Below are positions 54,672 to 63,321 of a DNA stretch of 64,000 bases, one piece after another. The stretch is taken from the NCBI RefSeq assembly GCF_002742265.1, contig NZ_MDGL01000045.1:1-64000 (forward strand). The letters are read 5' to 3'. The DNA is from Maribacter sp. 4G9. Its GTDB lineage: Bacteria > Bacteroidota > Bacteroidia > Flavobacteriales > Flavobacteriaceae. Position numbers and translations under genes: made by a program. The number at the start of each line of letters is the position of its first letter. Position 1 is the first letter of the stretch. The notes under the pieces are model-generated. The model was not told the DNA's origin, ran no database searches, and worked only from the letters and a program-made list of their open reading frames with translations.

Positions 54672-55934
54672 TTAGGTTCCCCTGATTATTTTAATCGGAT
54701 CCATATTTTTTGCTTTATTGGCAGGTAGATATCCGGCGATAAAGGTGGATAGTAAGGCAAAGCCGATACCTATGACATAATAGAGCGGATTATAATTGAT
54801 GGGATAGGTTTTTATTGTGGGAAGTGCCTCGGTCTCAAAAGGTGTGTTGTCTATCAATACCGAAAGTCCAAACCCAACCATAAGGCCCAGAATACCGCCC
54901 AAAAGCCCAATAATGACTGCCTGACTGATGAAAATAAGGGACACGTCCCTTCCCGAAAACCCCGTGGCTTTTAAGATGGCAATATCCTTCATTTTCTCAT
55001 AGATCAGCATATTGAGAATGTTATAAATACCGAATCCGGCAACGATCAACAAGGTGAGGGAAACAGCATAGGTAATAAGGTTTCGTATGCTTGACCCTGT
55101 TTCGAACTGTGCATTGGCTTCTTTGATATCTATGGCCTGGATATCAAATTGTCTCTCCAACCTTTTTGCCATAGCGGGCGCCGCTTCTATATCAAACAAT
55201 TTTATATGAATGTCCGTGATATAGTTTTCAGGTTGCCCTAAAATTCGTTGGGCCGTTTTCAGGTTCACATAGCTCTGGGCATTATCGATTTCTGCCAATC
55301 CGCTTTGATAGATACCTACAATTTTTAGGGGGAAAATGGAGCCCGAAACCGTGGCAACCTGAATTCGGTCACCTACCGAGAGCGACATTTTATCCGCGAG
55401 CCCCGCACCAAGTAAAATGCCATTGGCGTTGTTTTTTAAGGCTTCTGGACTACCCGATACAATATAGTCGTTGATGTTGGAAAGTCGGGCTTCTTCCATA
55501 ATGTCGGCCCCAATCAGAATACCCCCTAATTCTATTGAACCTGAAAGATAGAAAATCTGGGCCTGCAACTGCGGGGTAGCGCCCTTAACGTCCTCTTTGG
55601 TTTTAAGATACTTTAAAATGGGCAGTGCATTGTGAATTTTTATTTGAGTTTCCTTGGGTTTTATGGATGTAACGACATTGAACGCCCCCTTAAAATCGGT
55701 ATATAGGGAAACGGGTTGCTTTTTGGAAGGTGCAATTTCGTTGTATAATCGAATATGGGGTGTACGATTAAGGGTTAGTCCGTCGAGTAGGTTGTTCAAC
55801 CCGGTCATGAAGCCGGCCATGGTAATATAGGCCCCTATACCAAAAGTTACACCTAGGGCAGCGGTCACTGTACTTTTCATCTTGGTCGTTAGATGTGTTC
55901 GTGCAATTTTTAAGATGACACTCCAGTTGGTCAT
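54672..55934 (-). CDS. FtsX/LolC-type ABC permease
   Basis: A 420-residue permease of normal single-half LolC/MacB size: helix 1 at about 20-42, a large periplasmic domain, then three C-terminal helices (about 285-410). The coupling sequence is KMKDIAILKATGFSGRDVS. The start overlaps the upstream adaptor stop by 4 bases (ATGA), so the three genes are coupled. Known relatives extract lipoproteins (LolC/E) or export peptides and macrolides (MacB). Confidence 0.92.
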   Translation of the reverse strand: MTNWSVILKIARTHLTTKMKSTVTAALGVTFGIGAYITMAGFMTGLNNLLDGLTLNRTPHIRLYNEIAPSKKQPVSLYTDFKGAFNVVTSIKPKETQIKIHNALPILKYLKTKEDVKGATPQLQAQIFYLSGSIELGGILIGADIMEEARLSNINDYIVSGSPEALKNNANGILLGAGLADKMSLSVGDRIQVATVSGSIFPLKIVGIYQSGLAEIDNAQSYVNLKTAQRILGQPENYITDIHIKLFDIEAAPAMAKRLERQFDIQAIDIKEANAQFETGSSIRNLITYAVSLTLLIVAGFGIYNILNMLIYEKMKDIAILKATGFSGRDVSLIFISQAVIIGLLGGILGLMVGFGLSVLIDNTPFETEALPTIKTYPINYNPLYYVIGIGFALLSTFIAGYLPANKAKNMDPIKIIRGT

Positions 55935-57013
55935 TCTTCGGGCTTTAGGATGGGGGTGTTTTCATCTATTCCGTCCAGAACTTCCACCTGATCTAGGCTC
56001 TGCAGTCCAATTTTCAGCTGTACGATCCCCTCATTTGTACGTACTTGATTCCCATTGATCAAATAGGATTTGGGCAGGGTCAATACATTTTCCTTTTCAG
56101 CAATAATGATATTACCCTCCCCTGCCAATCCCGGATATAAGGTTTTTGGGGGGTCTTTAAAAATACCCTCAACCTTGAACGTCTGTGAACGTTCATCTTT
56201 TCTTGGATAAATTTTATGGATGGATGCTTCAAAAACGTTGTTTTTATAGGCATCCAAGGTAACCAGTACTTGCAACCCTAGGGAGATTTTTACAATATCC
56301 ACTTCGTCCACAAGCAACTCGATTATAAATACATCCTTACTGCCTACCGCTGCCAAAGGTTCCATAGTGGTTACAATTTCCCCGGGTTGCTTAAAAAGCG
56401 CATATACTTTTCCGTTTATTTTACTTTTAACTGTAAAATCCGCTACATTGGTTTTTGCGGTTTCATAACTGTTACGGGCTTGCTGCCATTGCGTGGAAAG
56501 TTCTTTTTTTGTGCGATCGTAGCGATTTTTAGCCAATCGAAATTTGTTTTGGGAGAGTTCATAGGCCAATTTTTTATTCTCAAACTGTACTTGGGAACCG
56601 ATCTGTTGCTCCCAAAGTCTTTTTTGCCGAAAATAATTGATAGAATCGTTCCTTAAGGCAAGTAGGGCTGCTTGAATTTCATCCTCCAATGCGGTTAGAA
56701 CGGCGGCACTGCCCTTGTAATTTTCCTCTGCCAAATTCAGGTTTAATCGGGCATTATCCGCATTGAGTTCTGGTGCGGAGTTTATAATCTGTAACAAAGG
56801 ATCTCCATTTTTGACCAAATCGCCCTCTTCCACCAAATTATTTTTCAAAATTCCGGATACGGCGGCAAATGCCTGATAAAGACTATCCGGTTGAACCGTA
56901 ACCGAGGCATAGACAGATTCTGTCATGAACATTTTCTTAGGATAGACCTTTTCCTCTTGATCCCCGCAGGAAATGAACCATAACGTGATGAAGAATAAAG
57001 CAACTTTTCTCAA
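55931..57013 (-). CDS. Periplasmic adaptor (HlyD/MacA-like), probable lipoprotein
   Basis: A 360-residue adaptor if begun at TTG 57013, which gives a clean lipoprotein signal (LRKVALFFITLWFISCGDQ, Cys about 16). The frame extends to another TTG at 57052 but no ATG is available. A lipoyl-like half-motif (ILKNNLVEEGDLVKNGDPLL) precedes a coiled-coil hairpin, and FTVKSKINGKVYALFKQPGE is the second half. It is the first gene of the LolC/LolD-type operon. A lipid-anchored adaptor suggests assembly with an outer-membrane duct encoded elsewhere. Confidence 0.85.
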   Translation of the reverse strand: MRKVALFFITLWFISCGDQEEKVYPKKMFMTESVYASVTVQPDSLYQAFAAVSGILKNNLVEEGDLVKNGDPLLQIINSAPELNADNARLNLNLAEENYKGSAAVLTALEDEIQAALLALRNDSINYFRQKRLWEQQIGSQVQFENKKLAYELSQNKFRLAKNRYDRTKKELSTQWQQARNSYETAKTNVADFTVKSKINGKVYALFKQPGEIVTTMEPLAAVGSKDVFIIELLVDEVDIVKISLGLQVLVTLDAYKNNVFEASIHKIYPRKDERSQTFKVEGIFKDPPKTLYPGLAGEGNIIIAEKENVLTLPKSYLINGNQVRTNEGIVQLKIGLQSLDQVEVLDGIDENTPILKPEE

Positions 57014-57224
57014 TGGACCGTTTCTTTGCGTACCGGTATGGTTAAATACCAATGGATTAGATTACCAAATTACCGTGTTTATTCAAAGCTACATGATTTT
57101 AAGCGTACAAAAACTGACAATCGTCATAACATACGGCCCTGTTTTTTTAAAAATGAAGGAGCGTATACTTAATTTGGTAAAAGAGGATACATTTATGTAC
57201 CTTCAAAAGCGTAAAGAATAGTGT

Positions 57225-59405
57225 ATGAAAGGTGTATTTTACGTTGCCGTATTTTGTCTATTGATGGCCTGTGGGTCCAAGGAAATAATGAATCCGGAAG
57301 TTGAAAAATGGAAGGCCCAAGCGGCGGAAATAGAAATTATTAGGGATGATTTTGGGGTGCCCCACATTTATGGTAAGACCGATGCTGATGCCGTCTTTGG
57401 ACTGTTATATGCCCAATGTGAGGATGATTTCAATCGGGTGGAGCAAAATTATATTTGGGCAACGGGCAGGCTGGCGGAAGTGGAAGGAGAGGAAGCCATT
57501 TATAGTGACTTAAGGGCGAAACTTTTTATGACCGAAGCAGAGGCCAAAACCAACTACGAGAAAAGTCCGGAATGGTTAAAAAAACTGTGCGATGCCTTTG
57601 CAGATGGTATTAATTACTATTTGTACACCCACCCGGAAGTCAAACCAAAATTATTGACCCGATTTGAACCCTGGATGCCCATGTATTTTAGTGAAGGCAG
57701 TATCGGAGGGGATATCGAACGTATTTCTACACGAAAAATCGAGTCCTTTTATGAGAGTGGGATGGAACTACCCGAAATGGAATTGATGAAGATAAAGAAG
57801 CAGGAAGAAAATGCAGAGCCTCAAGGCTCCAACGGCGTAGCCATATCGGGTAAATTAACACAATCCGGGAACGCCATGTTGCTGATCAATCCGCATACTT
57901 CCTTTTATTTTAGGGGCGAGGTTCATGTGGTAAGCGAGGAAGGCCTAAATGCCTATGGAGCCGTTACTTGGGGGCAGTTCTTTGTGTACCAAGGTTTTAA
58001 CGAGAAAACGGGTTGGATGCATACCTCTACCTATACGGATGTGATGGATGAGTTCAAGGAAACCATCGTTAAGAATGATGGAAACCTGTTTTATCAATAT
58101 GGCGAGGAACTACGGCCAGTAGATTCCACTACGGTTACCCTGAAATATAAAACGGACACAGGAATGCAAGATCGGACATTCCCCATGTACCGTACCCACC
58201 ATGGACCCATTACACATGCGGTGGACGGACAATGGACCGCCTCCGCCATGATGTGGGAACCTGTAAACGCTTTGGAACAGTCTTTTGTTAGAACTAAAAA
58301 GGACGGTTATGAAGCATTCCGGAAAATGATGGACATTCGTACCAATTCATCCAACAATACGGTCTATGCCGATGCCGAAGGAAATATTGCCTATTTCCAT
58401 GGGAACTTCGTGCCCAAAAGGGATGTCAGCTTTGATTACTCGGAGCCTGTGGATGGAAGTATTCCTCAAACCGATTGGCAAGGCCTTCATACCGTTGATG
58501 AAAATATTCTGGTACTGAACCCGGAAAATGGATGGATACAGAATTGTAACTCCACACCCTATACTTCAGCGGCGGAATTCAGTCCTAAAAAAGAGGAGTA
58601 TCCCTACTATATGTCCAAAGACCAAGAAAACTTTAGGGGGATTCATGCGATTGAATTATTGACTGATCGGAAAGGGTATACCATTGATAGTCTTATTCAA
58701 TTGGCCCATGATCCATATTTACCTGCTTTTAAAGCCTTGATTCCAGGATTGGTAAATGCCTATAATTCCCACGAGGATAAAAACCCTAAATTGAGGGAGC
58801 CCATGGCCATTTTGGAAAAGTGGGACTTTAGAACCTCAAAGGAATCAATTGCCATGACTTTGGCCCACTATTATGGAACGGCCATGGGACAAAAGGCAAA
58901 ACAACCTTCTGGAATTAGCGATATGGAACGAATGGTCTATTTTGGAAATCATCCGGACGAGGGATTACGAGTTTTGGAAGAGGTCATCGACCAATTGGAA
59001 AGCGATTTTGGTACTTGGAAAATGCCATGGGGCGAGGTAAATCGCTATCAAAGATTGAATGGGGACATTGTTCAGGAATTTAATGATAGCCTGCCCAGTG
59101 AGGGAGTTGGATTTGCATCGGGTCGCTGGGGTGCCTTGGCGGCGTATGGGGCTAGATATTCTACCCCAGGGGCCAAAAAAATATATGGAACCCGGGGCAA
59201 TAGTTTTGCCGCCGTAGTGGAGTTTGGCGATACCGTCAAGGCAAAAACAATATTGGCAGGCGGCCAAAGCGGAGACCCAAAATCACCTCATTTTGATGAT
59301 CAAACGGAACGATATATCAATGTTAATTGGAAGGACGCCGCCTATTACAGGGACGATGTGCTTAAAAGGGCAGCGGAAACCTATCGGCCTGGGGTAAGAA
59401 AGTAA
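57225..59405 (+). CDS. Penicillin-acylase-family N-terminal-nucleophile hydrolase (lipoprotein)
   Basis: A 726-residue S45-family precursor with a lipoprotein signal (FCLLMACGSKE). The autocatalytic cleavage site is PQGSNGVAI: Ser at about residue 200 becomes the N-terminal nucleophile of the beta chain after processing. The alpha chain has the family opening IEIIRDDFGVPHIYG, and the beta chain includes INPHTSFYF and YRTHHGPI. Natural substrates may be acyl-homoserine lactones, lipopeptides or other N-acyl compounds; none can be chosen from sequence. Confidence 0.93.
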   Translation: MKGVFYVAVFCLLMACGSKEIMNPEVEKWKAQAAEIEIIRDDFGVPHIYGKTDADAVFGLLYAQCEDDFNRVEQNYIWATGRLAEVEGEEAIYSDLRAKLFMTEAEAKTNYEKSPEWLKKLCDAFADGINYYLYTHPEVKPKLLTRFEPWMPMYFSEGSIGGDIERISTRKIESFYESGMELPEMELMKIKKQEENAEPQGSNGVAISGKLTQSGNAMLLINPHTSFYFRGEVHVVSEEGLNAYGAVTWGQFFVYQGFNEKTGWMHTSTYTDVMDEFKETIVKNDGNLFYQYGEELRPVDSTTVTLKYKTDTGMQDRTFPMYRTHHGPITHAVDGQWTASAMMWEPVNALEQSFVRTKKDGYEAFRKMMDIRTNSSNNTVYADAEGNIAYFHGNFVPKRDVSFDYSEPVDGSIPQTDWQGLHTVDENILVLNPENGWIQNCNSTPYTSAAEFSPKKEEYPYYMSKDQENFRGIHAIELLTDRKGYTIDSLIQLAHDPYLPAFKALIPGLVNAYNSHEDKNPKLREPMAILEKWDFRTSKESIAMTLAHYYGTAMGQKAKQPSGISDMERMVYFGNHPDEGLRVLEEVIDQLESDFGTWKMPWGEVNRYQRLNGDIVQEFNDSLPSEGVGFASGRWGALAAYGARYSTPGAKKIYGTRGNSFAAVVEFGDTVKAKTILAGGQSGDPKSPHFDDQTERYINVNWKDAAYYRDDVLKRAAETYRPGVRK

Positions 59406-59448
59406 GGTTTTTTGCTTGCCAGGTTGTCAGCCAGTTTTTTTTAGTTTG

Positions 59449-59478
59449 AACTTGAAACTTGAAACTTGAACTTGAACC
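59449..59478. repeat. ACTTGAA-type short repeat
   Basis: TTGAAC and TTGAAAC units alternate with period 6-7 in the gap between the convergent acylase and agmatine deiminase genes. No hairpin terminator was seen in this gap. Confidence 0.55.
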
Positions 59479-59486
59479 TAACCTTG

Positions 59487-60521
59487 CTACTCCGGAATCT
59501 GCTGGCTCAAACAATGCAAGGTTCCAAAGCCCCAAATTAAATCGATACAGTTGATACCGATGACTTCTCGGTCAGGGAAGCAATCCGCTAAAATGTTCAG
59601 TGCGATTCGGTCATTGGAATCATTGAAAGTGGGGACCAAAACGGCACCGTTGATAATTAGAAAATTTGCATAACTCGCTGGCAATTCCAATGCCTCGAAA
59701 ATGATGGGTTTTGGCATCGGTAATTCTACAATCCTCAAAGGTTTACCATCTTCCAATCTAGCCGAACGAAGGCGTTCTACATTATCTTGAAGTGTTTTAT
59801 AGTTTTTGTGCGCCTTATTTGTTTCAACTACGGTCACTACGGTATCGGCATTTACAAATCGGCACAAATCATCTACATGGCCATGAGTGTCATCGCCTAT
59901 GACCCCTTCTCCCAACCAAATCGTATTGGTTACTCCCAAATATTCCTTGAAAACAGCTTCATAATCGGCTTTTGTATAACCTGTATTCCGAACCTGAATC
60001 GAAGGATGTAAAAGACATTCTTCGGTAGTGATCAAAGTACCTTTTCCATTGACTTCCAAGGCGCCACCTTCCAAAATAACTTTATTTCCCTTGTAAGTCG
60101 CTTGGGTCAGCGGGACTTTCAAAAAATCTGAAACTACCGCAGGCACCTGTTTGTCCAATTGCCAATTGTTGTACTTGGCCCATCCGTTGAAATTAAAATT
60201 AATCGCTTCCGATTCTCCATTATTCTTAACGATAATAGGTCCGGAGTCGCGCATCCAACTTCGGTTGGTTTTATGGATGATAAATGAAACCCTATCAAGG
60301 TCAACCGAAGCCATAAGCAGTAAGTTGGATACCTTTTCCTTTAAGGATTCATGGGCAACAACTAAAAATACGGTTTCAAAATGGGAAACTTTTTTAATGA
60401 ACTCTACAAAAGCCCACTGAATGGCTTCATACTTCCCAGGCCAATCCTTGCCATTGTGTGGAAAGCACAATAAAACACCTTTCTGTCGCTCCCATTCCGC
60501 TGGAAATCTTCTTTTACCCAT
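59487..60521 (-). CDS. aguA: Agmatine deiminase
   Basis: A 344-residue guanidino-group-modifying enzyme that converts agmatine to N-carbamoylputrescine and ammonia. Motifs: SWMRDSGPI (substrate Asp), EGGALEVNGKGTL, GDDTHGHVDDLCRF (catalytic His), and the nucleophile C337 in GTLHCLSQQ at the C-terminus. The adjacent amidase performs the next step of putrescine synthesis. The E. coli-type symbol is used by function. Confidence 0.93.
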   Translation of the reverse strand: MGKRRFPAEWERQKGVLLCFPHNGKDWPGKYEAIQWAFVEFIKKVSHFETVFLVVAHESLKEKVSNLLLMASVDLDRVSFIIHKTNRSWMRDSGPIIVKNNGESEAINFNFNGWAKYNNWQLDKQVPAVVSDFLKVPLTQATYKGNKVILEGGALEVNGKGTLITTEECLLHPSIQVRNTGYTKADYEAVFKEYLGVTNTIWLGEGVIGDDTHGHVDDLCRFVNADTVVTVVETNKAHKNYKTLQDNVERLRSARLEDGKPLRIVELPMPKPIIFEALELPASYANFLIINGAVLVPTFNDSNDRIALNILADCFPDREVIGINCIDLIWGFGTLHCLSQQIPE

Positions 60522-60526
60522 AAGAC

Positions 60527-61411
60527 CTAGTCCAAAGCCCTTTTGGTGAGATCTCCAAAAGCATCAATACGCCTGTCCCTAAAGAAAGGCCAGTTTTGTC
60601 GCACATTTTCCTGAAGGGACAAATCCACTTCGGCCATAAGGATTTCTTCCTTGTCATGGGATGCCAAGGCCAGGATTTCCCCTTGGGGACCACATATAAA
60701 GGATTTTCCCCAGAACTCGATTCCATCCGTATCCGGTAGGTATTGTTCCAACCCAATCCTGTTTGCGGCCGCCACAAAAATCCCATTGGCAACGGCATGT
60801 CCTTTCATCACGTTCATCCATGCTCCGTACTGGTTTTCCCCGTATTGGGCCTTTTCAGCAGGATGCCATCCAATCGCGGTAGGATAGAACAGAACCTCGG
60901 CACCCTTTAATGCGGTTAATCGGGCCGCTTCTGGATACCATTGGTCCCAACAGATCAACGTACCAATATTTCCCTTTTGTGTACTTATGGATTGAAAACC
61001 AAGGTCTCCAGGTGTAAAGTAAAATTTTTCATAAAAGTGGGGGTCATCCGGAATGTGCATTTTACGATACAAGCCCGCTTGGCTTCCATCGGTATCGATG
61101 ATATAGGCACTATTGTGATAAATGCCGGACATTCGTTTTTCGAAGAAGGGCACAATGATAACGACTCCCAATTCCTTGGCCAAGGCACTAAAGGCTGTAA
61201 AGGAGATATCGCCAAGAGGTTCGGCAATCGAGAAGTTTTCCACATCCTCACTTTGACAAAAGTAATGACTGCTATAGAGTTCCGGAAGGCAGATAACTTC
61301 GGCACCTTGATGGGCCGCTTTCTTGATCCATTCCACACATTTTTTCCGATTTTCATCGGCTGTATTATTCAAATTGAGCTGTATGACAGCAACTTTATAA
61401 TTTTTGGACAT
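60527..61411 (-). CDS. aguB: N-carbamoylputrescine amidase
   Basis: A 294-residue nitrilase-superfamily enzyme that hydrolyses N-carbamoylputrescine to putrescine, CO2 and ammonia. The Glu-Lys-Cys triad is E44 (CLPELYSS), K117 (YRKMHIPDDP) and C154 (LICWDQWYPEAAR). It lies 5 bases upstream of agmatine deiminase on the same strand. No arginine decarboxylase gene is in the window. Confidence 0.94.
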   Translation of the reverse strand: MSKNYKVAVIQLNLNNTADENRKKCVEWIKKAAHQGAEVICLPELYSSHYFCQSEDVENFSIAEPLGDISFTAFSALAKELGVVIIVPFFEKRMSGIYHNSAYIIDTDGSQAGLYRKMHIPDDPHFYEKFYFTPGDLGFQSISTQKGNIGTLICWDQWYPEAARLTALKGAEVLFYPTAIGWHPAEKAQYGENQYGAWMNVMKGHAVANGIFVAAANRIGLEQYLPDTDGIEFWGKSFICGPQGEILALASHDKEEILMAEVDLSLQENVRQNWPFFRDRRIDAFGDLTKRALD

Positions 61412-61511
61412 TAAAAGAAGATTATTTTGAAAATTAAAGATATTAAATAGAAGATGATCCTTCCATCAAATGCTTCATAAAGATAAAGTTTAAGAGGTGT
61501 AAAATTAAAAA

Positions 61512-62162
61512 CTAATCTTTGGTGACAATCAGTGTTGCCTTGGAACCGGAAGATAATAACCACTTATTGGAGTAGAGCAGTTGCCCGTTTTCATCATACA
61601 CATCAACTTGTGCTGTATTGGGTGCGGAGGAACCATGGTTTAAGGCCTCAAAATCTATTTTGTTGAAGCCGGATTGTAGGTCCACATTCACTCCCTTAAA
61701 AGCGCCCGTTAATAATAGATTGTGTTCAACAACTATGTCATTGACGTATATTTTGACGCGGTCACCATCTACATATTCATGGTCCCTACAGACGATGCCA
61801 ATAAACTTCCCATTACTCTTAATGTCACCAAGATACTGGTCTGGGAAGAATTGGCCCGACCCGTTCATGCGTTCGCCAGGTCCAATGCGCGGATCAATTT
61901 TTAGTCCGGTACCGGCTTGTACAAGTTCTTCGTCCGGAAGCATTTTTACAGGGTTTCTTGTGGTCATATCCAATTTGGGCTGTTCTTTTATGACCGATGG
62001 AATATTCAAGACCGAACCCGAATTGGTCTTGCCCGAATTATCGATTGGATTTACTGATTCAATCTTCAATGGTTTTTGCGTAGGTAGGTCTGTTTGGGCC
62101 TGAACCCATCCAAACACCAATAGGCAAAAGGATATACTCAATGAAAACGGTCTGTTCATCAT
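61512..62162 (-). CDS. Secreted protein of unknown function
   Basis: A 216-residue protein with a signal peptide (residues 1-22, cleavage after VQA). A low-complexity Pro/Lys/Asn-rich region to about residue 95 precedes a beta-rich domain with YVNDIVVEHNLLLTGAF and VDVYDENGQLLYSNKWLL. No known family was recognised and there is no sorting domain. It lies between the aguB and dipeptidase genes, with gaps of about 100 bases on each side showing no clear promoter. Confidence 0.7.
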   Translation of the reverse strand: MMNRPFSLSISFCLLVFGWVQAQTDLPTQKPLKIESVNPIDNSGKTNSGSVLNIPSVIKEQPKLDMTTRNPVKMLPDEELVQAGTGLKIDPRIGPGERMNGSGQFFPDQYLGDIKSNGKFIGIVCRDHEYVDGDRVKIYVNDIVVEHNLLLTGAFKGVNVDLQSGFNKIDFEALNHGSSAPNTAQVDVYDENGQLLYSNKWLLSSGSKATLIVTKD

Positions 62163-62252
62163 GATGAAACAATAATCGGAATAAAGATAACAAATACCCT
62201 GCCACAGGGACTTAACGGGGTGTTAAATTCGATTATTGTATTGCTTTACTTC

Positions 62253-63320
62253 TCAATCGGGTAGATGAAGCTGAAGGAAGCGTACAAAGTTACCGTGCAT
62301 AATGTTGCTGATATCTTCCTTTGTATACCCTTTTTTTTCAAGCAGTGGAGGAATTTTTTGGAGATCTGCAATGGTATCGATATCCTTTGGGGATTGCTCC
62401 AACCCGAAGCCCCCATCCAAATCGGTTCCAATTCCCACATGAAGCGAGTTTCCGGCCAGTTGGCAAATATGATCGATGTTCTGTAGGGTATGCTCCAGGG
62501 AAACCCCAGTGCTTTCCGGGGTAGACTTTCCACGCACCCAATTGGGTACCATCATCCAAGCATCCAAGGCCATACCAATAACCGCTTTACGGGCTATAAG
62601 TTCTTCGATTTGTTCGTCCGAAAATTGACGGTTATGATCTACAAATTTCCGACAATTATTATGGCTAGCCCAAATAGGCCCTACATACGCATCCATGGTT
62701 TCCCAAAAACTTTGGTCGCACAGATGCGTTGCATCCAATATAAGGTTCAGCTTTTGGATTTCCTTGAGCAGTTCCTTACCCTTTTGACCAATACCACCTA
62801 CGGAATCGGTTCCAAAGGCATAGGTTCCAGGACCGTAATGTGCCGGTCCTATAGCCCGTAGACCATTTTCATAGGATTTGTGCAGGTAATCCATATTGAT
62901 AATGGAATCCGCACCCTCTAAACTAAGAATATAGCCAATTGGTGTTTTGACATTGTCCTCGTTCCATCTTTTTAGGTGATTGTTAAATTGCTTCTTTGTT
63001 GTGATTTGGAACAACTCACCTGCACCCTCCATGGCCCTATACCAAGCCAATTGCCCTTGGGTCTGGGCCCATGCTTGGTGTGGGGATTTCCAGCCGGGTA
63101 AATTATTACGAGGTTTTACATAACGGGCAATCTGTGTTGCTACACAAACCCCTATATTTCCCTTTCTCAAGGCATCAAAGGAAACCGTGTTTTTTCCTCG
63201 GTCCGGTTTGTCCGTCATTCCTTGTTCACTTTCCCTAATGGCTTCTACGGGCCAGGTTAAGTCCCTGTTCCATTCCATGGCGTTCATGGAAAGATCTAGA
63301 TGGGCATCCAGGATGAACAT
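62253..63320 (-). CDS. Membrane dipeptidase family (M19) peptidase
   Basis: A 355-residue zinc dipeptidase without a signal peptide. Metal ligands are H7 and D9 in LDAHLDLS, with His residues in LDATHLCD and ASHNNCRKF; GTDLDGGFG near residue 310 is also conserved. M19 enzymes cleave dipeptides and tolerate a D-residue at the C-terminal position. The start is one base after the stop of a D-threonine-aldolase-like gene, so the two are coupled. Confidence 0.93.
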   Translation of the reverse strand: MFILDAHLDLSMNAMEWNRDLTWPVEAIRESEQGMTDKPDRGKNTVSFDALRKGNIGVCVATQIARYVKPRNNLPGWKSPHQAWAQTQGQLAWYRAMEGAGELFQITTKKQFNNHLKRWNEDNVKTPIGYILSLEGADSIINMDYLHKSYENGLRAIGPAHYGPGTYAFGTDSVGGIGQKGKELLKEIQKLNLILDATHLCDQSFWETMDAYVGPIWASHNNCRKFVDHNRQFSDEQIEELIARKAVIGMALDAWMMVPNWVRGKSTPESTGVSLEHTLQNIDHICQLAGNSLHVGIGTDLDGGFGLEQSPKDIDTIADLQKIPPLLEKKGYTKEDISNIMHGNFVRFLQLHLPD

Positions 63321-63321
63321 G

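Noticed and set aside
56973-57221. Plus-strand open frame of 82 codons between the adaptor and acylase genes
   Set aside because: Half overlaps the adaptor's signal-peptide region in antisense, no conserved features, and it ends right before the acylase start.
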